Source: Euclidia mi (taxonomy: Eukaryota; Arthropoda; Insecta; Lepidoptera; Erebidae). Taken from it: a stretch of DNA of 64,000 nt. How positions within the stretch are numbered: position 1 is the stretch's first letter; each line of letters opens with the position of its first letter. Where the stretch lies: contig OX123196.2 in the NCBI GenBank assembly GCA_944739405.2, positions 71,013,688 to 71,077,687 on the forward strand. The letters run 5' to 3'. A program made the translations under genes and the position numbers. Below the pieces are notes generated by a model. The model had not been told where the DNA came from. It was given only the letters and a program-made list of their open reading frames with translations, and ran no database searches. Of the stretch, positions 31,681 to 43,600 are shown piece after piece.

Positions 31681-32015
31681 GTAAGTATATCATGTCCCGT
31701 GTGCCCAGGTGAGGCCATGAACGCCGGCAAAAATTCGTGTCCCAGGAATTATTTTTGCTTAATAAGACTTGGCAAGATGTGCAGAACGAGTCGACTTCAG
31801 CTTGGTGATGGACTTTGAACCCCTGTATTTAGGTATTTGTCAAAGCATCCTAATTGCGAAGATAGAATAGTTAAGTAGCAGGTATCATTGCTGCTAAATC
31901 AATGATGTTTCCTCATTTGTAAACTGCCATGTCTAATTTCTAGAAAGTACTTACATTAAATAATTAAATAAATAAAAAAAAAAAAATCTTTTGCTTTGAA
32001 CCTGTTATCTTCCAG
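31681..32015. other. laminin intron
   Basis: 335-base intron ending in an A-rich run (31966-31987) and a CTGTTATCTTCCAG acceptor. No other feature. Confidence 0.75.
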
Positions 32016-32200
32016 ACACGTGCGACATCCACACAGGCCAGTGTCCGTGCAAAGCTGGCTGGGAGGGCACCACTTGCGACCAGTGCTCTCGGGGCCACTA
32101 CGGCGCCAAGTGCCGGCCTTGTCAGTGCCACGTGCCTGGCTCTAGGGGCTGCGAGGACGGGGTCTGCGAATGTGATAATTGGGGCAGGTGTCCTTGTAAG
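32016..32200 (+). CDS. laminin subunit alpha, exon 4 (LE modules)
   Basis: Reads NTCDIHTGQCPCKAGWEGTT, CDQCSRGHYGAKCRPCQCHV, PGSRGCEDGVCECDNWGRCP, CK. CDIHTGQCPCKxGWxGxxCDQC is a canonical LE, followed by a second LE whose half-way GRCPCK is completed in the next exon. Acceptor TCTTCCAG, donor AAG/GTAAGA. Phase 1 in, phase 0 out. Confidence 0.92.
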
Positions 32201-32655
32201 GTAAGATCTGAAAGTTTAAATTGGGGCAGGCCGGGCAAGTTTCCTTATAAGAGAAGTTTACAATTGGGCGAGATTGGGGAAGGTGTCCCTGTTAGCCAAC
32301 TATACGATTGAGGGGAGCTTGGGATTGAAGAAGGTGTCCTTGTAAGATAAGATGTGACAATTGGGATTGGGGAAAGTGTTCTTGTAAGGCATGATATGAC
32401 TTAAAAGGACTTTGAAATTTTTCTTATGAGATTAGTTTGCGATTGAGGGAGATTAGAGTGGGGGAAGATATCTTTGTAAGGCAACATCAGGTTATTGGGA
32501 TCTATTCATGGATTTTTGAGATTATAGACACATATTTGACATAATTTATATGGAGCTTATGTCAAATATGCATCTCTTATCTGCAAGTCCATGGAAAGAT
32601 CGGATAAGGAATTCAGCTGTAACGCCTGTAACTAAGCTATCCTTACTACTTGCAG
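32201..32655. other. laminin intron with degenerate GGGGAAGGTGTCCTTGTAAG reiterations
   Basis: After the donor, the motif TTGGGGCAGG...TGTCCTTGTAAG of the exon end is reiterated several times in decayed form between 32218 and 32480 (for example GAAGAAGGTGTCCTTGTAAG at 32325-32346 and GGGGAAAGTGTTCTTGTAAG). It looks like old partial duplications of the exon-intron junction. Confidence 0.55.
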
Positions 32656-32859
32656 GAGAACGTAGTAGGCGACAAATGCGACGCCTGCCTTGAGGGTACG
32701 TTCGGTCTGTCTGCCGACAACCCGACGGGCTGCACGGCGTGCTTCTGCTTCGGGCGCGTGACGTCATGTCGCCAGGCGGAGCTGGCGCGGGGAGCTCTGC
32801 ACGCTGCGTCACCGCTGCATGTCACGCTACAGAGAGCGCAACACCATGGGATTACTACT
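32656..32859 (+). CDS. laminin subunit alpha, exon 5 (LE end and L4 approach)
   Basis: Reads ENVVGDKCDACLEGTFGLSA, DNPTGCTACFCFGRVTSCRQ, AELARGALHAASPLHVTLQR, AQHHGITT. VxGDKCDxCxxGTFGL and CFCFGRxxSC are the characteristic end of the LE that is split by an L4 domain. The CFCFG pentapeptide is the usual entry into laminin IV in alpha chains. Acceptor CTTGCAG, donor ACT/GTAAAT, which is weaker than the other donors. 68 codons, phase 0 at both ends. Confidence 0.9.
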
Positions 32860-33180
32860 GTAAATAAAGGCTTATTTACACTGTGAATAGTGCAGACGCG
32901 GATCCAGGATTGGGTTCAATCATAGTTCGAATATGCCGATAGTAGAGTTTCTTCATAAACGCAATTAAATAGGAAGAGAAGTGGTTCTAAAAAAAATTGG
33001 TCGTCCGGTCGGGTGGGACCAAATGCACCCGTTCCCACGCCTTGGATCCGTGCCTGGATTAGTGCGAGTGTAATTAATGAATGAATAGTGATAAGGGTAT
33101 ATTGCGAGTGATTCGCTTAAATTTATAGGGCACTCGCTCTAATCAGTTGCTGTCCACACGTACATAGTGTACACACGTAC
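32860..33180. other. laminin intron, unassigned part
   Basis: No element recognised between the donor at 32860 and the TIR element at 33184. Confidence 0.5.
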
Positions 33181-33698
33181 GTAGGGGAGAGGGGGGCATA
33201 GTGGGGCAACGGGGCATATTGGGGCAGGCCTTACACAGCTCGAAACAAACGCCGTGCAAACTGTCAAATGGCTCGCTTTGATTGATCGTCAGCCGGCGCG
33301 TGAGCTTCGTAGGCGAGCGTCGCCATTAAGACAAGCGTTTGTGGAATGTAAACAAAAGTATCAAAACAAGTATTTTGCTTAAAATTTTTAAGTGACATTG
33401 AACAGCAATCCTTTCGAAACATATTTATTTACTGTGGTATGTTATAGTTTACTATCAATCAGTTCCTTTCCGGCTTTCTTAATCAATAAGCGCAAAATCA
33501 TTGAATCAAAGGTAAGATGGCTTCAGTTTGTTTTTAAATTTAAACGAGCCGGTGGGACATAGTGGGGTATGGCTTCTGGAACAAAGTGGGGCACAGTATT
33601 TGCATATAGAAAAGTGCCCCACTTTAAAGACTTCTTAGATGTAATATATTTATATTTTCACGTTTTTAGCCAACATAGTCCACACATAGAAGAGAAAG

Positions 33699-33868
33699 AC
33701 TGAACAGCATTCATGGTCCATGGAAGCTATGAAACAAGCTGTACACAGTGTTGTGTCCAGAGAAATGGGCTATAGAAAAGCAGCAAATATGCACAACGTT
33801 CCCCAAACAACATTAGAACGTTATGTTGCCAAATATCGGGGCAACCCTAATCAATTTGTTATGTTATA
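33699..33868 (+). pseudogene. psq-type HTH fragment of a pogo-like transposase
   Basis: The frame reads HSWSMEAMKQAVHSVVSREM, GYRKAANMHNVPQTTLERYV, AKYRGNP and stops at 33866-33868. W-x-x-E-x-M-x-x-A, Y-x-x-AA-x-x-x-x-VPxTTLxRxV is the pattern of the N-terminal DNA-binding (pipsqueak/CENP-B-like) helix-turn-helix of pogo-family transposases. The rest of the protein is missing, so it cannot transpose by itself. Confidence 0.7.
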
Positions 33869-34044
33869 GTATTGTAGTTATTTTTAACTGTCGTTATATT
33901 GCCAAGATATAGAACTATTTCGTTTGGAAGTTGAGTTTTGTTTCTTATTATGACCACCCCACAATTCCCCATAGGATACCACACTTTACCTCTATGCACG
34001 GAGCATAGCGGGTGAAATGCCTTTTTTAAATTAAGGAGTCACGT

Positions 34045-34085
34045 ATAACGTAATTAATCTATGAGATATAGATTAATTACGTTAT
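34045..34085. repeat. 18-bp perfect hairpin stem (loop 5)
   Basis: ATAACGTAATTAATCTAT, loop GAGAT, then the exact complement. It lies inside the pogo-like element. Confidence 0.9.
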
Positions 34086-34373
34086 CAACATAAATTTATT
34101 CATAATCATTCACAATGAATTAAGCTATGATTCTAAGTTAAAAGTTTTAATTTTACCACATTAATTTAGTTTTAAGGGATGTTTAAACCTCAAGTACCCT
34201 ACTATGCTCCCCTCTCCCCTACTAATCACTACGCACCTGAATTGCTCACCTGCGCCCGGAATGGAAATGAGCCTTAACTCTAACTGTTGTGTACAAACTA
34301 CATGTCTATTTATTACCTATAGTTTATTTATTGCTTTTTAATTTTCTTGTAGTTACCATGTTTTGCAACTACA

Positions 34374-34495
34374 TACATACATACATAGTCTCACGCCTAT
34401 ATCCCCGATGAGTTAGGCAAAGATATATAGCTACACCCACTTTTCCGCCAGATTTACTTTAGTCCCACGTAATAGGGGGCAAGCCAATAGGCTAT
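34374..34495 (-). mobile_element. SINE (family B) 3' part, split by a LINE
   Basis: (CATA)n, TCTCACGCCTATATCCCCGA, CTTTAGTCCCACGTAATAGG, then the SINE sequence stops near 34495. It resumes at about 36455 beyond the LINE. Confidence 0.75.
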
Positions 34496-36454
34496 AGAAG
34501 TTAAAGTAGACAATCAGACAATAATAAACCCAACCGAAATAGCATGTAGATTTAATGACTACTATATTGACTTATGTAATAAACAGCAACACATTAAGAA
34601 CACTAACAAAACTAGTCTCCAGAATAGTATATTTCTGGAGCCTTTTAGTGATTCAGAAATACTAAAGATTGTCAAGAGTTTAAATAATGGTTAATCCGTA
34701 GGATATGATGAAATATCTACTCTTGTACTGAATAAAAGTGCTATGTTTATTGCCCCTGTTTTAACATATCTAATTAACCTACCATTTGAACAAGGTACCT
34801 TTCCTGAAATGTTAAAAAATCCATTGTGAAACCTATTTATAAAAAAGGTGACAAAACTGATATGACTAACTACAGACCAATCACACTCATTCCTATTTTA
34901 TCCAAAATATTTGAAAAGGCTATGCACTCACGCTTGACCTCGTTTTCTAAATAAATTCAATATAATAAAACCTGAACAAAATGGATTTCAACGGGGAAAG
35001 TCCACAACTTTAGCAGCTTTCAATTTATTTCAGAATTGTCACTAGCATTGATAAAAAGTTGCCAACAGTGGTTATATTCTTTGATATGACCAAGGCTTTC
35101 GATTTCGTATCACATGAAATATTATTGCTAAAATTGGAACAGTATGGAATTCGGGGACAAACAAGCATTATAATGGATTGAATCATACATAAACAACCGT
35201 TTACAAAGGGTAGATATGCCATATATAGGACATGATTCAGCCTTAACGATCAGTAGCTCGCCATTCAAAGTGAATAAATTCGGAGTACCACAAGGCTGTG
35301 TATTAGGCCCGTTGTTATTCCTTTTATATATCAATGATTTACCTGACATAACACATTATAAAAGTATTCTATTTGCAGATGACATTTCCATAATTTTGAC
35401 ATGCAACAATTTGACTTATCTTAGTGACCAAATGAATGAGACGATCCTTAGGGTGACAAAATGGTTAGAATGTAATAATCTGAATGTAAATTTAAATAAG
35501 ACTAATTATATATTATTTTAAAATATACGATAAGTAGCTAAGAACCTTAATAATATAAGCATTTGTGAGAAAAATCAGATAACATTTTTGGGAATAACAC
35601 TAGATAAGAATGTCAATTGGAAACCACACATTGATGCTACATGTAACAAAATAAATAAATTTGTTTATGTCTTAAGTAAGCTCAGGAACATCTCCACAAA
35701 AGAGACTACCCTTTTAGCTTATCATGGTTACGTCAGTTCTGTGCTAAGATATGGCTTAATATTGTGGGGTAACTCTCCAGAAGCTAATAGCTGTTTCATT
35801 ACACAAAAACGATGCATAAGAGCCATAGTTGGGATTGCTCCAGATGAGTCATACAAACCCCATTTAAAAAATTTAGGCATAATTACCTCATACTGTATGT
35901 ACATCTTAGAAATATCAATCTTCGTCAAAACGCATCCAAACCTTTTTACCAAGGCAAAAGATAAATATCCAAGAAACACTAGGAATCCTGACAGGCTGGT
36001 TCTTGAGATGATTCCAAAAATAAGTCTGTATAAAAATAACTGTAATGCAATGTGTATCCAAATCTACAATAAACTACCAGGTTGTTTCAAAGAATTGCCC
36101 TTAAATCGTTTTAAGAACCATGTTAAAAAATGGCTATTAGAGAAGGCATATTATTCCCTGAAAGAATTCTTTGAGACAAAATAAATATCAGTGTCATGTC
36201 ACTTCTAGAGAATTTTCTTGTTGTAATTGTCGGAAAAATCAAACACAATTCTTATTTTTTTAATAAATATATTACAATGTACTACCAATGATGACATTAT
36301 ATTCTATGTGTAGGACCAATTTATGAATGTAATAAATGTTAGTAATTGTATGCATTGTACCTAATAAATTTCAAATTATATGACATTTCACATGCCACTT
36401 ATTGGCTACATAGTATTCTATTTAACGTGAAATAAATATCATTTCATTTCATTA
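34496..36454 (+). mobile_element. 5'-truncated Jockey-like LINE inserted in a SINE
   Basis: It separates two halves of one family-B SINE. The 3' end has several AATAAA-like signals and an ATTTCATTTCATT tail at 36443-36455. Coding is degenerate (see the pseudogene entry). Confidence 0.75.
34500..36184 (+). pseudogene. LINE reverse transcriptase, broken
   Basis: Upstream part: SDSEILKIVKSLNNG, then TAA, then GYDEISTLVLNKS. After a frameshift near 34822 come IYKKGDKTDMTNYRPITLIP and ILSKIFEKAMHSRL. The best preserved section, 35216-35521, has FGVPQGCVLGPLLFLLYIND and the catalytic FADD (YKSILFADDISIIL). In-frame TAA codons at 35519-35521 and 35531-35533 interrupt it. The same frame then continues through FLGITLDKNVNWKPHIDATC to 36184. 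The motifs and order are those of Jockey/CR1-group elements. At least one frameshift and three nonsense codons make it inactive. Confidence 0.85.
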
Positions 36455-36625
36455 TAGGGTACGGCAATAGGCATACCGGGCACATTACCAGACGCCGTGC
36501 TACTACTGAGAATTTCCTAACGAAAAATATATCCCAATAACATTTTACCCGACCCGGCGTCGAACCAAGACCTATCCCACGCGCACATTTATACGCGAGA
36601 CCAACGAGGCAGTCTTGTAACTATT
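36455..36625 (-). mobile_element. SINE (family B) 5' part, split by a LINE
   Basis: Continues the SINE of 34374-34495. It has CCGGGCACATTACCAGACGC and ACCCGACCCGGCGTCGAACC (degenerate B box), and ends with the tRNA-like GCGAGACCAACGAGGCAGTC head. Confidence 0.75.
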
Positions 36626-36705
36626 AGTTAATTAATATTGTCTTAGTATTTTATTATTTCATCGGACTGTTTATGCTATTTATATTTTGTTTTTTAAATT
36701 TCCAG

Positions 36706-36954
36706 ATGGACCAAGACTCCCTGCTAGCGATCCACACTCACTCTCCCGACGCCACAATATCCCTCCCGTGGCCTCCGGTCCCCGTGTACGTAGAACTAGA
36801 CAAGAGGTTCGTGGGGGACCGGGTGACTTCATACGGAGGCTCCCTGAGGTTTAGAGTGGAAGAGGAGGGAGGGGTGGAACTCAGTAGAGAGGTGCTGAAC
36901 AAATTCCCGCTGGTTAGGCTGTATACGAAGAGCATTGTGTTGGAGCATTTTGAG
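36706..36954 (+). CDS. laminin subunit alpha, exon 6 (laminin IV domain, first half)
   Basis: Encodes 83 residues. They include PWPPVPVYVELDKRFVGDRV, TSYGGSLRFRVEEEGGVELS and FPLVRLYTKSIVLEHFE. The W/YxELxxxFxGDxVxSYGGxLxF core is diagnostic of laminin IV type A (L4), a non-cysteine domain inserted inside an LE module. Acceptor TTTCCAG, donor GAG/GTATGG. Phase 0 on both sides, in register with exons 5 and 7. Confidence 0.93.
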
Positions 36955-37479
36955 GTATGGCATCATTCAGACAATAATTTTACGCTAGTTGGATTCCGAG
37001 GGGAGGTCTGAAGGGCTCAATCCCTCTAATTCTCCCTTAAGAGCGTCTCTCTTAAAAGTTTTTAGTATTACTCTCAACAAAACCAGATGTAAGCCCCCCG
37101 AAACTAAAATAAATTCCTTACAATTGAAATTGCATATCACTATTGCTTTTATAACTAAAGATACTTCTAGAATAATCAAGGCGAAGACACCAAAACGTTT
37201 CTTAAATAGAGAGATTTTAAATTGGCTAGCTCGGTTTAAGGATTGGCTGTGAGGTATATCGCAGTTCTACCGACTAAATGACCACTGCATTCCACACTTT
37301 GTGGCCGCAAAGTTTCAGGATTATCTAGAATTAATAAAAGTGTAACAGGTCCACTTTCTTGTTAAGTTTTTTGATTTTAAATATTACTTTTTGTTAGCAC
37401 GAAGGACAGAATTAGTTGTTAAGTTGCATATTCTATATATTAGGTTTATTTCTATTATATTTTACCTATTTGCCCACAG
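36955..37479. other. laminin intron
   Basis: 525-base intron. The open frame at 36989-37252 has no recognisable family pattern and no splice or start context, so I do not call a gene. Confidence 0.6.
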
Positions 37480-37655
37480 CCCCGCGCAGGTCCCAACGGC
37501 ACGCACGCGGTCCGTTTCCACGAGTCCCTGTGGGCGGTGCGCGGCCGCGGACTCGCGTCGAGGTCCGCACTCATGCTGGCGCTGAGACGACTCGACAAGA
37601 TACTCATACGAGTCACCACTAGAGCACCGACGCATACGGAGCATGTTCACGCTTT
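37480..37655 (+). CDS. laminin subunit alpha, exon 7 (laminin IV domain, second half), source of the array unit
   Basis: Encodes PRAGPNGTHAVRFHESLWAV, RGRGLASRSALMLALRRLDK, ILIRVTTRAPTHTEHVHA and two bases of Leu. HESLWxVxGxxxxSRxxLMxxLxxLDxILIRVTxR is the expected second half of L4. Acceptor GCCCACAG, donor CTTT/GTAAGT, phase 0 in and phase 2 out. It fits exon 8 (48139), which supplies the G of the split Leu codon. The last 93 bases of this exon (37563-37655) and the next 41 intron bases are the unit that is repeated 72-fold downstream. This first copy is the only one with the upstream half and a proper acceptor. Confidence 0.92.
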
Positions 37656-40600
37656 GTAAGTACTAGTAGTTTATATAACTAGTCTGTTTAGACTAGGTCC
37701 GCACTCATGCTGGCGCTGAGACGACTCGACAAGATACTCATACGAGTCACCACTAGAGCACCGACGCATACGGAGCATGTTCACGCTTTGTAAGTACTAG
37801 TAGTTTATATAACTAGTCTGTTTAGACTAGGTCCGCACTCATGCTGGCGCTGAGACGACTCGACAAGATACTCATACGAGTCACCACTAGAGCACCGACG
37901 CATACGGAGCATGTTCACGCTTTGTAAGTACTAGTAGTTTATATAACTAGTCTGTTTAGACTAGGTCCGCACTCATGCTGGCGCTGAGACGACTCGACAA
38001 GATACTCATACGAGTCACCACTAGAGCACCGACGCATACGGAGCATGTTCACGCTTTGTAAGTACTAGTAGTTTATATAACTAGTCTGTTTAGACTAGGT
38101 CCGCACTCATGCTGGCGCTGAGACGACTCGACAAGATACTCATACGAGTCACCACTAGAGCACCGACGCATACGGAGCATGTTCACGCTTTGTAAGTACT
38201 AGTAGTTTATATAACTAGTCTGTTTAGACTAGGTCCGCACTCATGCTGGCGCTGAGACGACTCGACAAGATACTCATACGAGTCACCACTAGAGCACCGA
38301 CGCATACGGAGCATGTTCACGCTTTGTAAGTACTAGTAGTTTATATAACTAGTCTGTTTAGACTAGGTCCGCACTCATGCTGGCGCTGAGACGACTCGAC
38401 AAGATACTCATACGAGTCACCACTAGAGCACCGACGCATACGGAGCATGTTCACGCTTTGTAAGTACTAGTAGTTTATATAACTAGTCTGTTTAGACTAG
38501 GTCCGCACTCATGCTGGCGCTGAGACGACTCGACAAGATACTCATACGAGTCACCACTAGAGCACCGACGCATACGGAGCATGTTCACGCTTTGTAAGTA
38601 CTAGTAGTTTATATAACTAGTCTGTTTAGACTAGGTCCGCACTCATGCTGGCGCTGAGACGACTCGACAAGATACTCATACGAGTCACCACTAGAGCACC
38701 GACGCATACGGAGCATGTTCACGCTTTGTAAGTACTAGTAGTTTATATAACTAGTCTGTTTAGACTAGGTCCGCACTCATGCTGGCGCTGAGACGACTCG
38801 ACAAGATACTCATACGAGTCACCACTAGAGCACCGACGCATACGGAGCATGTTCACGCTTTGTAAGTACTAGTAGTTTATATAACTAGTCTGTTTAGACT
38901 AGGTCCGCACTCATGCTGGCGCTGAGACGACTCGACAAGATACTCATACGAGTCACCACTAGAGCACCGACGCATACGGAGCATGTTCACGCTTTGTAAG
39001 TACTAGTAGTTTATATAACTAGTCTGTTTAGACTAGGTCCGCACTCATGCTGGCGCTGAGACGACTCGACAAGATACTCATACGAGTCACCACTAGAGCA
39101 CCGACGCATACGGAGCATGTTCACGCTTTGTAAGTACTAGTAGTTTATATAACTAGTCTGTTTAGACTAGGTCCGCACTCATGCTGGCGCTGAGACGACT
39201 CGACAAGATACTCATACGAGTCACCACTAGAGCACCGACGCATACGGAGCATGTTCACGCTTTGTAAGTACTAGTAGTTTATATAACTAGTCTGTTTAGA
39301 CTAGGTCCGCACTCATGCTGGCGCTGAGACGACTCGACAAGATACTCATACGAGTCACCACTAGAGCACCGACGCATACGGAGCATGTTCACGCTTTGTA
39401 AGTACTAGTAGTTTATATAACTAGTCTGTTTAGACTAGGTCCGCACTCATGCTGGCGCTGAGACGACTCGACAAGATACTCATACGAGTCACCACTAGAG
39501 CACCGACGCATACGGAGCATGTTCACGCTTTGTAAGTACTAGTAGTTTATATAACTAGTCTGTTTAGACTAGGTCCGCACTCATGCTGGCGCTGAGACGA
39601 CTCGACAAGATACTCATACGAGTCACCACTAGAGCACCGACGCATACGGAGCATGTTCACGCTTTGTAAGTACTAGTAGTTTATATAACTAGTCTGTTTA
39701 GACTAGGTCCGCACTCATGCTGGCGCTGAGACGACTCGACAAGATACTCATACGAGTCACCACTAGAGCACCGACGCATACGGAGCATGTTCACGCTTTG
39801 TAAGTACTAGTAGTTTATATAACTAGTCTGTTTAGACTAGGTCCGCACTCATGCTGGCGCTGAGACGACTCGACAAGATACTCATACGAGTCACCACTAG
39901 AGCACCGACGCATACGGAGCATGTTCACGCTTTGTAAGTACTAGTAGTTTATATAACTAGTCTGTTTAGACTAGGTCCGCACTCATGCTGGCGCTGAGAC
40001 GACTCGACAAGATACTCATACGAGTCACCACTAGAGCACCGACGCATACGGAGCATGTTCACGCTTTGTAAGTACTAGTAGTTTATATAACTAGTCTGTT
40101 TAGACTAGGTCCGCACTCATGCTGGCGCTGAGACGACTCGACAAGATACTCATACGAGTCACCACTAGAGCACCGACGCATACGGAGCATGTTCACGCTT
40201 TGTAAGTACTAGTAGTTTATATAACTAGTCTGTTTAGACTAGGTCCGCACTCATGCTGGCGCTGAGACGACTCGACAAGATACTCATACGAGTCACCACT
40301 AGAGCACCGACGCATACGGAGCATGTTCACGCTTTGTAAGTACTAGTAGTTTATATAACTAGTCTGTTTAGACTAGGTCCGCACTCATGCTGGCGCTGAG
40401 ACGACTCGACAAGATACTCATACGAGTCACCACTAGAGCACCGACGCATACGGAGCATGTTCACGCTTTGTAAGTACTAGTAGTTTATATAACTAGTCTG
40501 TTTAGACTAGGTCCGCACTCATGCTGGCGCTGAGACGACTCGACAAGATACTCATACGAGTCACCACTAGAGCACCGACGCATACGGAGCATGTTCACGC

Positions 40601-43600
40601 TTTGTAAGTACTAGTAGTTTATATAACTAGTCTGTTTAGACTAGGTCCGCACTCATGCTGGCGCTGAGACGACTCGACAAGATACTCATACGAGTCACCA
40701 CTAGAGCACCGACGCATACGGAGCATGTTCACGCTTTGTAAGTACTAGTAGTTTATATAACTAGTCTGTTTAGACTAGGTCCGCACTCATGCTGGCGCTG
40801 AGACGACTCGACAAGATACTCATACGAGTCACCACTAGAGCACCGACGCATACGGAGCATGTTCACGCTTTTTAAGTACTAGTAGTTTATATAACTAGTC
40901 TGTTTAGACTAGGTCCGCACTCATGCTGGCGCTGAGACGACTCGACAAGATACTCATACGAGTCACCACTAGAGCACCGACGCATACGGAGCATGTTCAC
41001 GCTTTGTAAGTACTAGTAGTTTATATAACTAGTCTGTTTAGACTAGGTCCGCACTCATGCTGGCGCTGAGACGACTCGACAAGATACTCATACGAGTCAC
41101 CACTAGAGCACCGACGCATACGGAGCATGTTCACGCTTTGTAAGTACTAGTAGTTTATATAACTAGTCTGTTTAGACTAGGTCCGCACTCATGCTGGCGC
41201 TGAGACGACTCGACAAGATACTCATACGAGTCACCACTAGAGCACCGACGCATACGGAGCATGTTCACGCTTTGTAAGTACTAGTAGTTTATATAACTAG
41301 TCTGTTTACACTAGGTCCGCACTCATGCTGGCGCTGTGACGACTCGACAAGATACTCATACGAGTCACCACTAGAGCACCGACGCATACGGAGCATGTTC
41401 ACGCTTTGTAAGTACTAGTAGTTTATATAACTAGTCTGTTTAGACTAGGTCCGCACTCATGCTGGCGCTGAGACGACTCGACAAGATACTCATACGAGTC
41501 ACCACTAGAGCACCGACGCATACGGAGCATGTTCACGCTTTGTAAGTACTAGTAGTTTATATAACTAGTCTGTTTAGACTAGGTCCGCACTCATGCTGGC
41601 GCTGAGACGACTCGACAAGATACTCATACGAGTCACCACTAGAGCACCGACGCATACGGAGCATGTTCACGCTTTGTAAGTACTAGTAGTTTATATAACT
41701 AGTCTGTTTAGACTAGGTCCGCACTCATGCTGGCGCTGAGACGACTCGACAAGATACTCATACGAGTCACCACTAGAGCACCGACGCATAAGGAGCATGT
41801 TCACGCTTTGTAAGTACTAGTAGTTTATATAACTAGTCTGTTTAGACTAGGTCCGCACTCATGCTGGCGCTGAGACGACTCGACAAGATACTCATACGAG
41901 TCACCACTAGAGCACCGACGCATACGGAGCATGTTCACGCTTTGTAAGTACTAGTAGTTTATATAACTAGTCTGTTTAGACTAGGTCCGCACTCATGCTG
42001 GCGCTGAGACGACTCGACAAGATACTCATACGAGTCACCACTAGAGCACCGACGCATACGGAGCATGTTCACGCTTTGTAAGTACTAGTAGTTTATATAA
42101 CTAGTCTGTTTAGACTAGGTCCGCACTCATGCTGGCGCTGAGACGACTCGACAAGATACTCATACGAGTCACCACTAGAGCACCGACGCATACGGAGCAT
42201 GTTCACGCTTTGTAAGTACTAGTAGTTTATATAACTAGTCTGTTTAGACTAGGTCCGCACTCATGCTGGCGCTGTGACGACTCGACAAGATACTCATACG
42301 AGTCACCACTAGAGCACCGACGCATACGGAGCATGTTCACGCTTTGTAAGTACTAGTAGTTTATATAACTAGTCTGTTTAGACTAGGTCCGCACTCATGC
42401 TGGCGCTGAGACAACTCGACAAGATACTCATACGAGTCACCACTAGAGCACCGACGCATACGGATCATGTTCACGCTTTGTAAGTACTAGTAGTTTATAT
42501 AACTAGTCTGTTTAGACTAGGTCCGCACTCATGCTGGCGCTGAGACGACTCGACAAGATACTCATACGAGTCACCACTAGAGCACCGACGCATACGGAGC
42601 ATGTTCACGCTTTGTAAGTACTAGTAGTTTATATAACTAGTCTGTTTAGACTAGGTCCGCACTCATGCTGGCGCTGAGACGACTCGACAAGATACTCATA
42701 CGAGTCACCACTAGAGCACCGACGCATACGGAGCATGTTCACGCTTTGTAAGTACTAGTAGTATATAACTAGTCTGTTTAGACTAGGTCCGCACTCATGC
42801 TGGCGCTGAGACGACTCGACAAGATACTCATACGAGTCACCACTAGAGCACCGACGCATACGGAGCATGTTCACGCTTTGTAAGTACTAGTAGTTTATAT
42901 AACTAGTCTGTTTAGACTAGGTCCGCACTCATGCTGGCGCTGAGACGACTCGACAAGATACTCATACGAGTCACCACTAGAGCACCGACGCATACGGAGC
43001 ATGTTCACGCTTTGTAAGTACTAGTAGTTTATATAACTAGTCTGTTTAGACTAGGTCCGCACTCATGCTGGCGCTGAGACGACTCGACAAGATACTCATA
43101 CGAGTCACCACTAGAGCACCGACGCATACGGAGCATGTTCACGCTTTGTAAGTACTAGTAGTTTATATAACTAGTCTGTTTAGACTAGGTCCGCACTCAT
43201 GCTGGCGCTGAGACGACTCGACAAGATACTCATACGAGTCACCACTAGAGCACCGACGCATACGGAGCATGTTCACGCTTTGTAAGTACTAGTAGTTTAT
43301 ATAACTAGTCTGTTTAGACTAGGTCCGCACTCATGCTGGCGCTGAGACGACTCGACAAGATACTCATACGAGTCACCACTAGAGCACCGACGCATACGGA
43401 GCATGTTCACGCTTTGTAAGTACTAGTAGTTTATATAACTAGTCTGTTTAGACTAGGTCCGCACTCATGCTGGCGCTGAGACGACTCGACAAGATACTCA
43501 TACGAGTCACCACTAGAGCACCGACGCATACGGAGCATGTTCACGCTTTGTAAGTACTAGTAGTTTATATAACTAGTCTGTTTAGACTAGGTCCGCACTC

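Larger units (their letters stand above)
33184..34219 (+). mobile_element. pogo-like DNA transposon remnant (TA target)
   Basis: Left end GGGGAGAGGGGGGCATAGTG and right end (inverted) GGGGAGAGGGGAGCATAGTA give imperfect inverted repeats of about 25 bases. TA is present on both sides (33182-33183, 34220-34221), the target of the Tc1/mariner/pogo superfamily. GGGGCATA/GGGACATAGTGGGG-type motifs are repeated inside. A fragment of a pipsqueak-type helix-turn-helix (33699-33868) supports a pogo/Tigger relative. No DDE catalytic domain remains. Confidence 0.7.

Noticed and set aside
31394..31818. Antisense and shifted ORFs over laminin exon 3
   Set aside because: They are shadows of a GC-rich coding exon. 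The cysteine pattern is only meaningful in the laminin frame.
36989..37252. 87-codon open frame in a laminin intron
   Set aside because: No recognisable motif, no start context, and it overlaps the donor region of exon 6. Probably chance.
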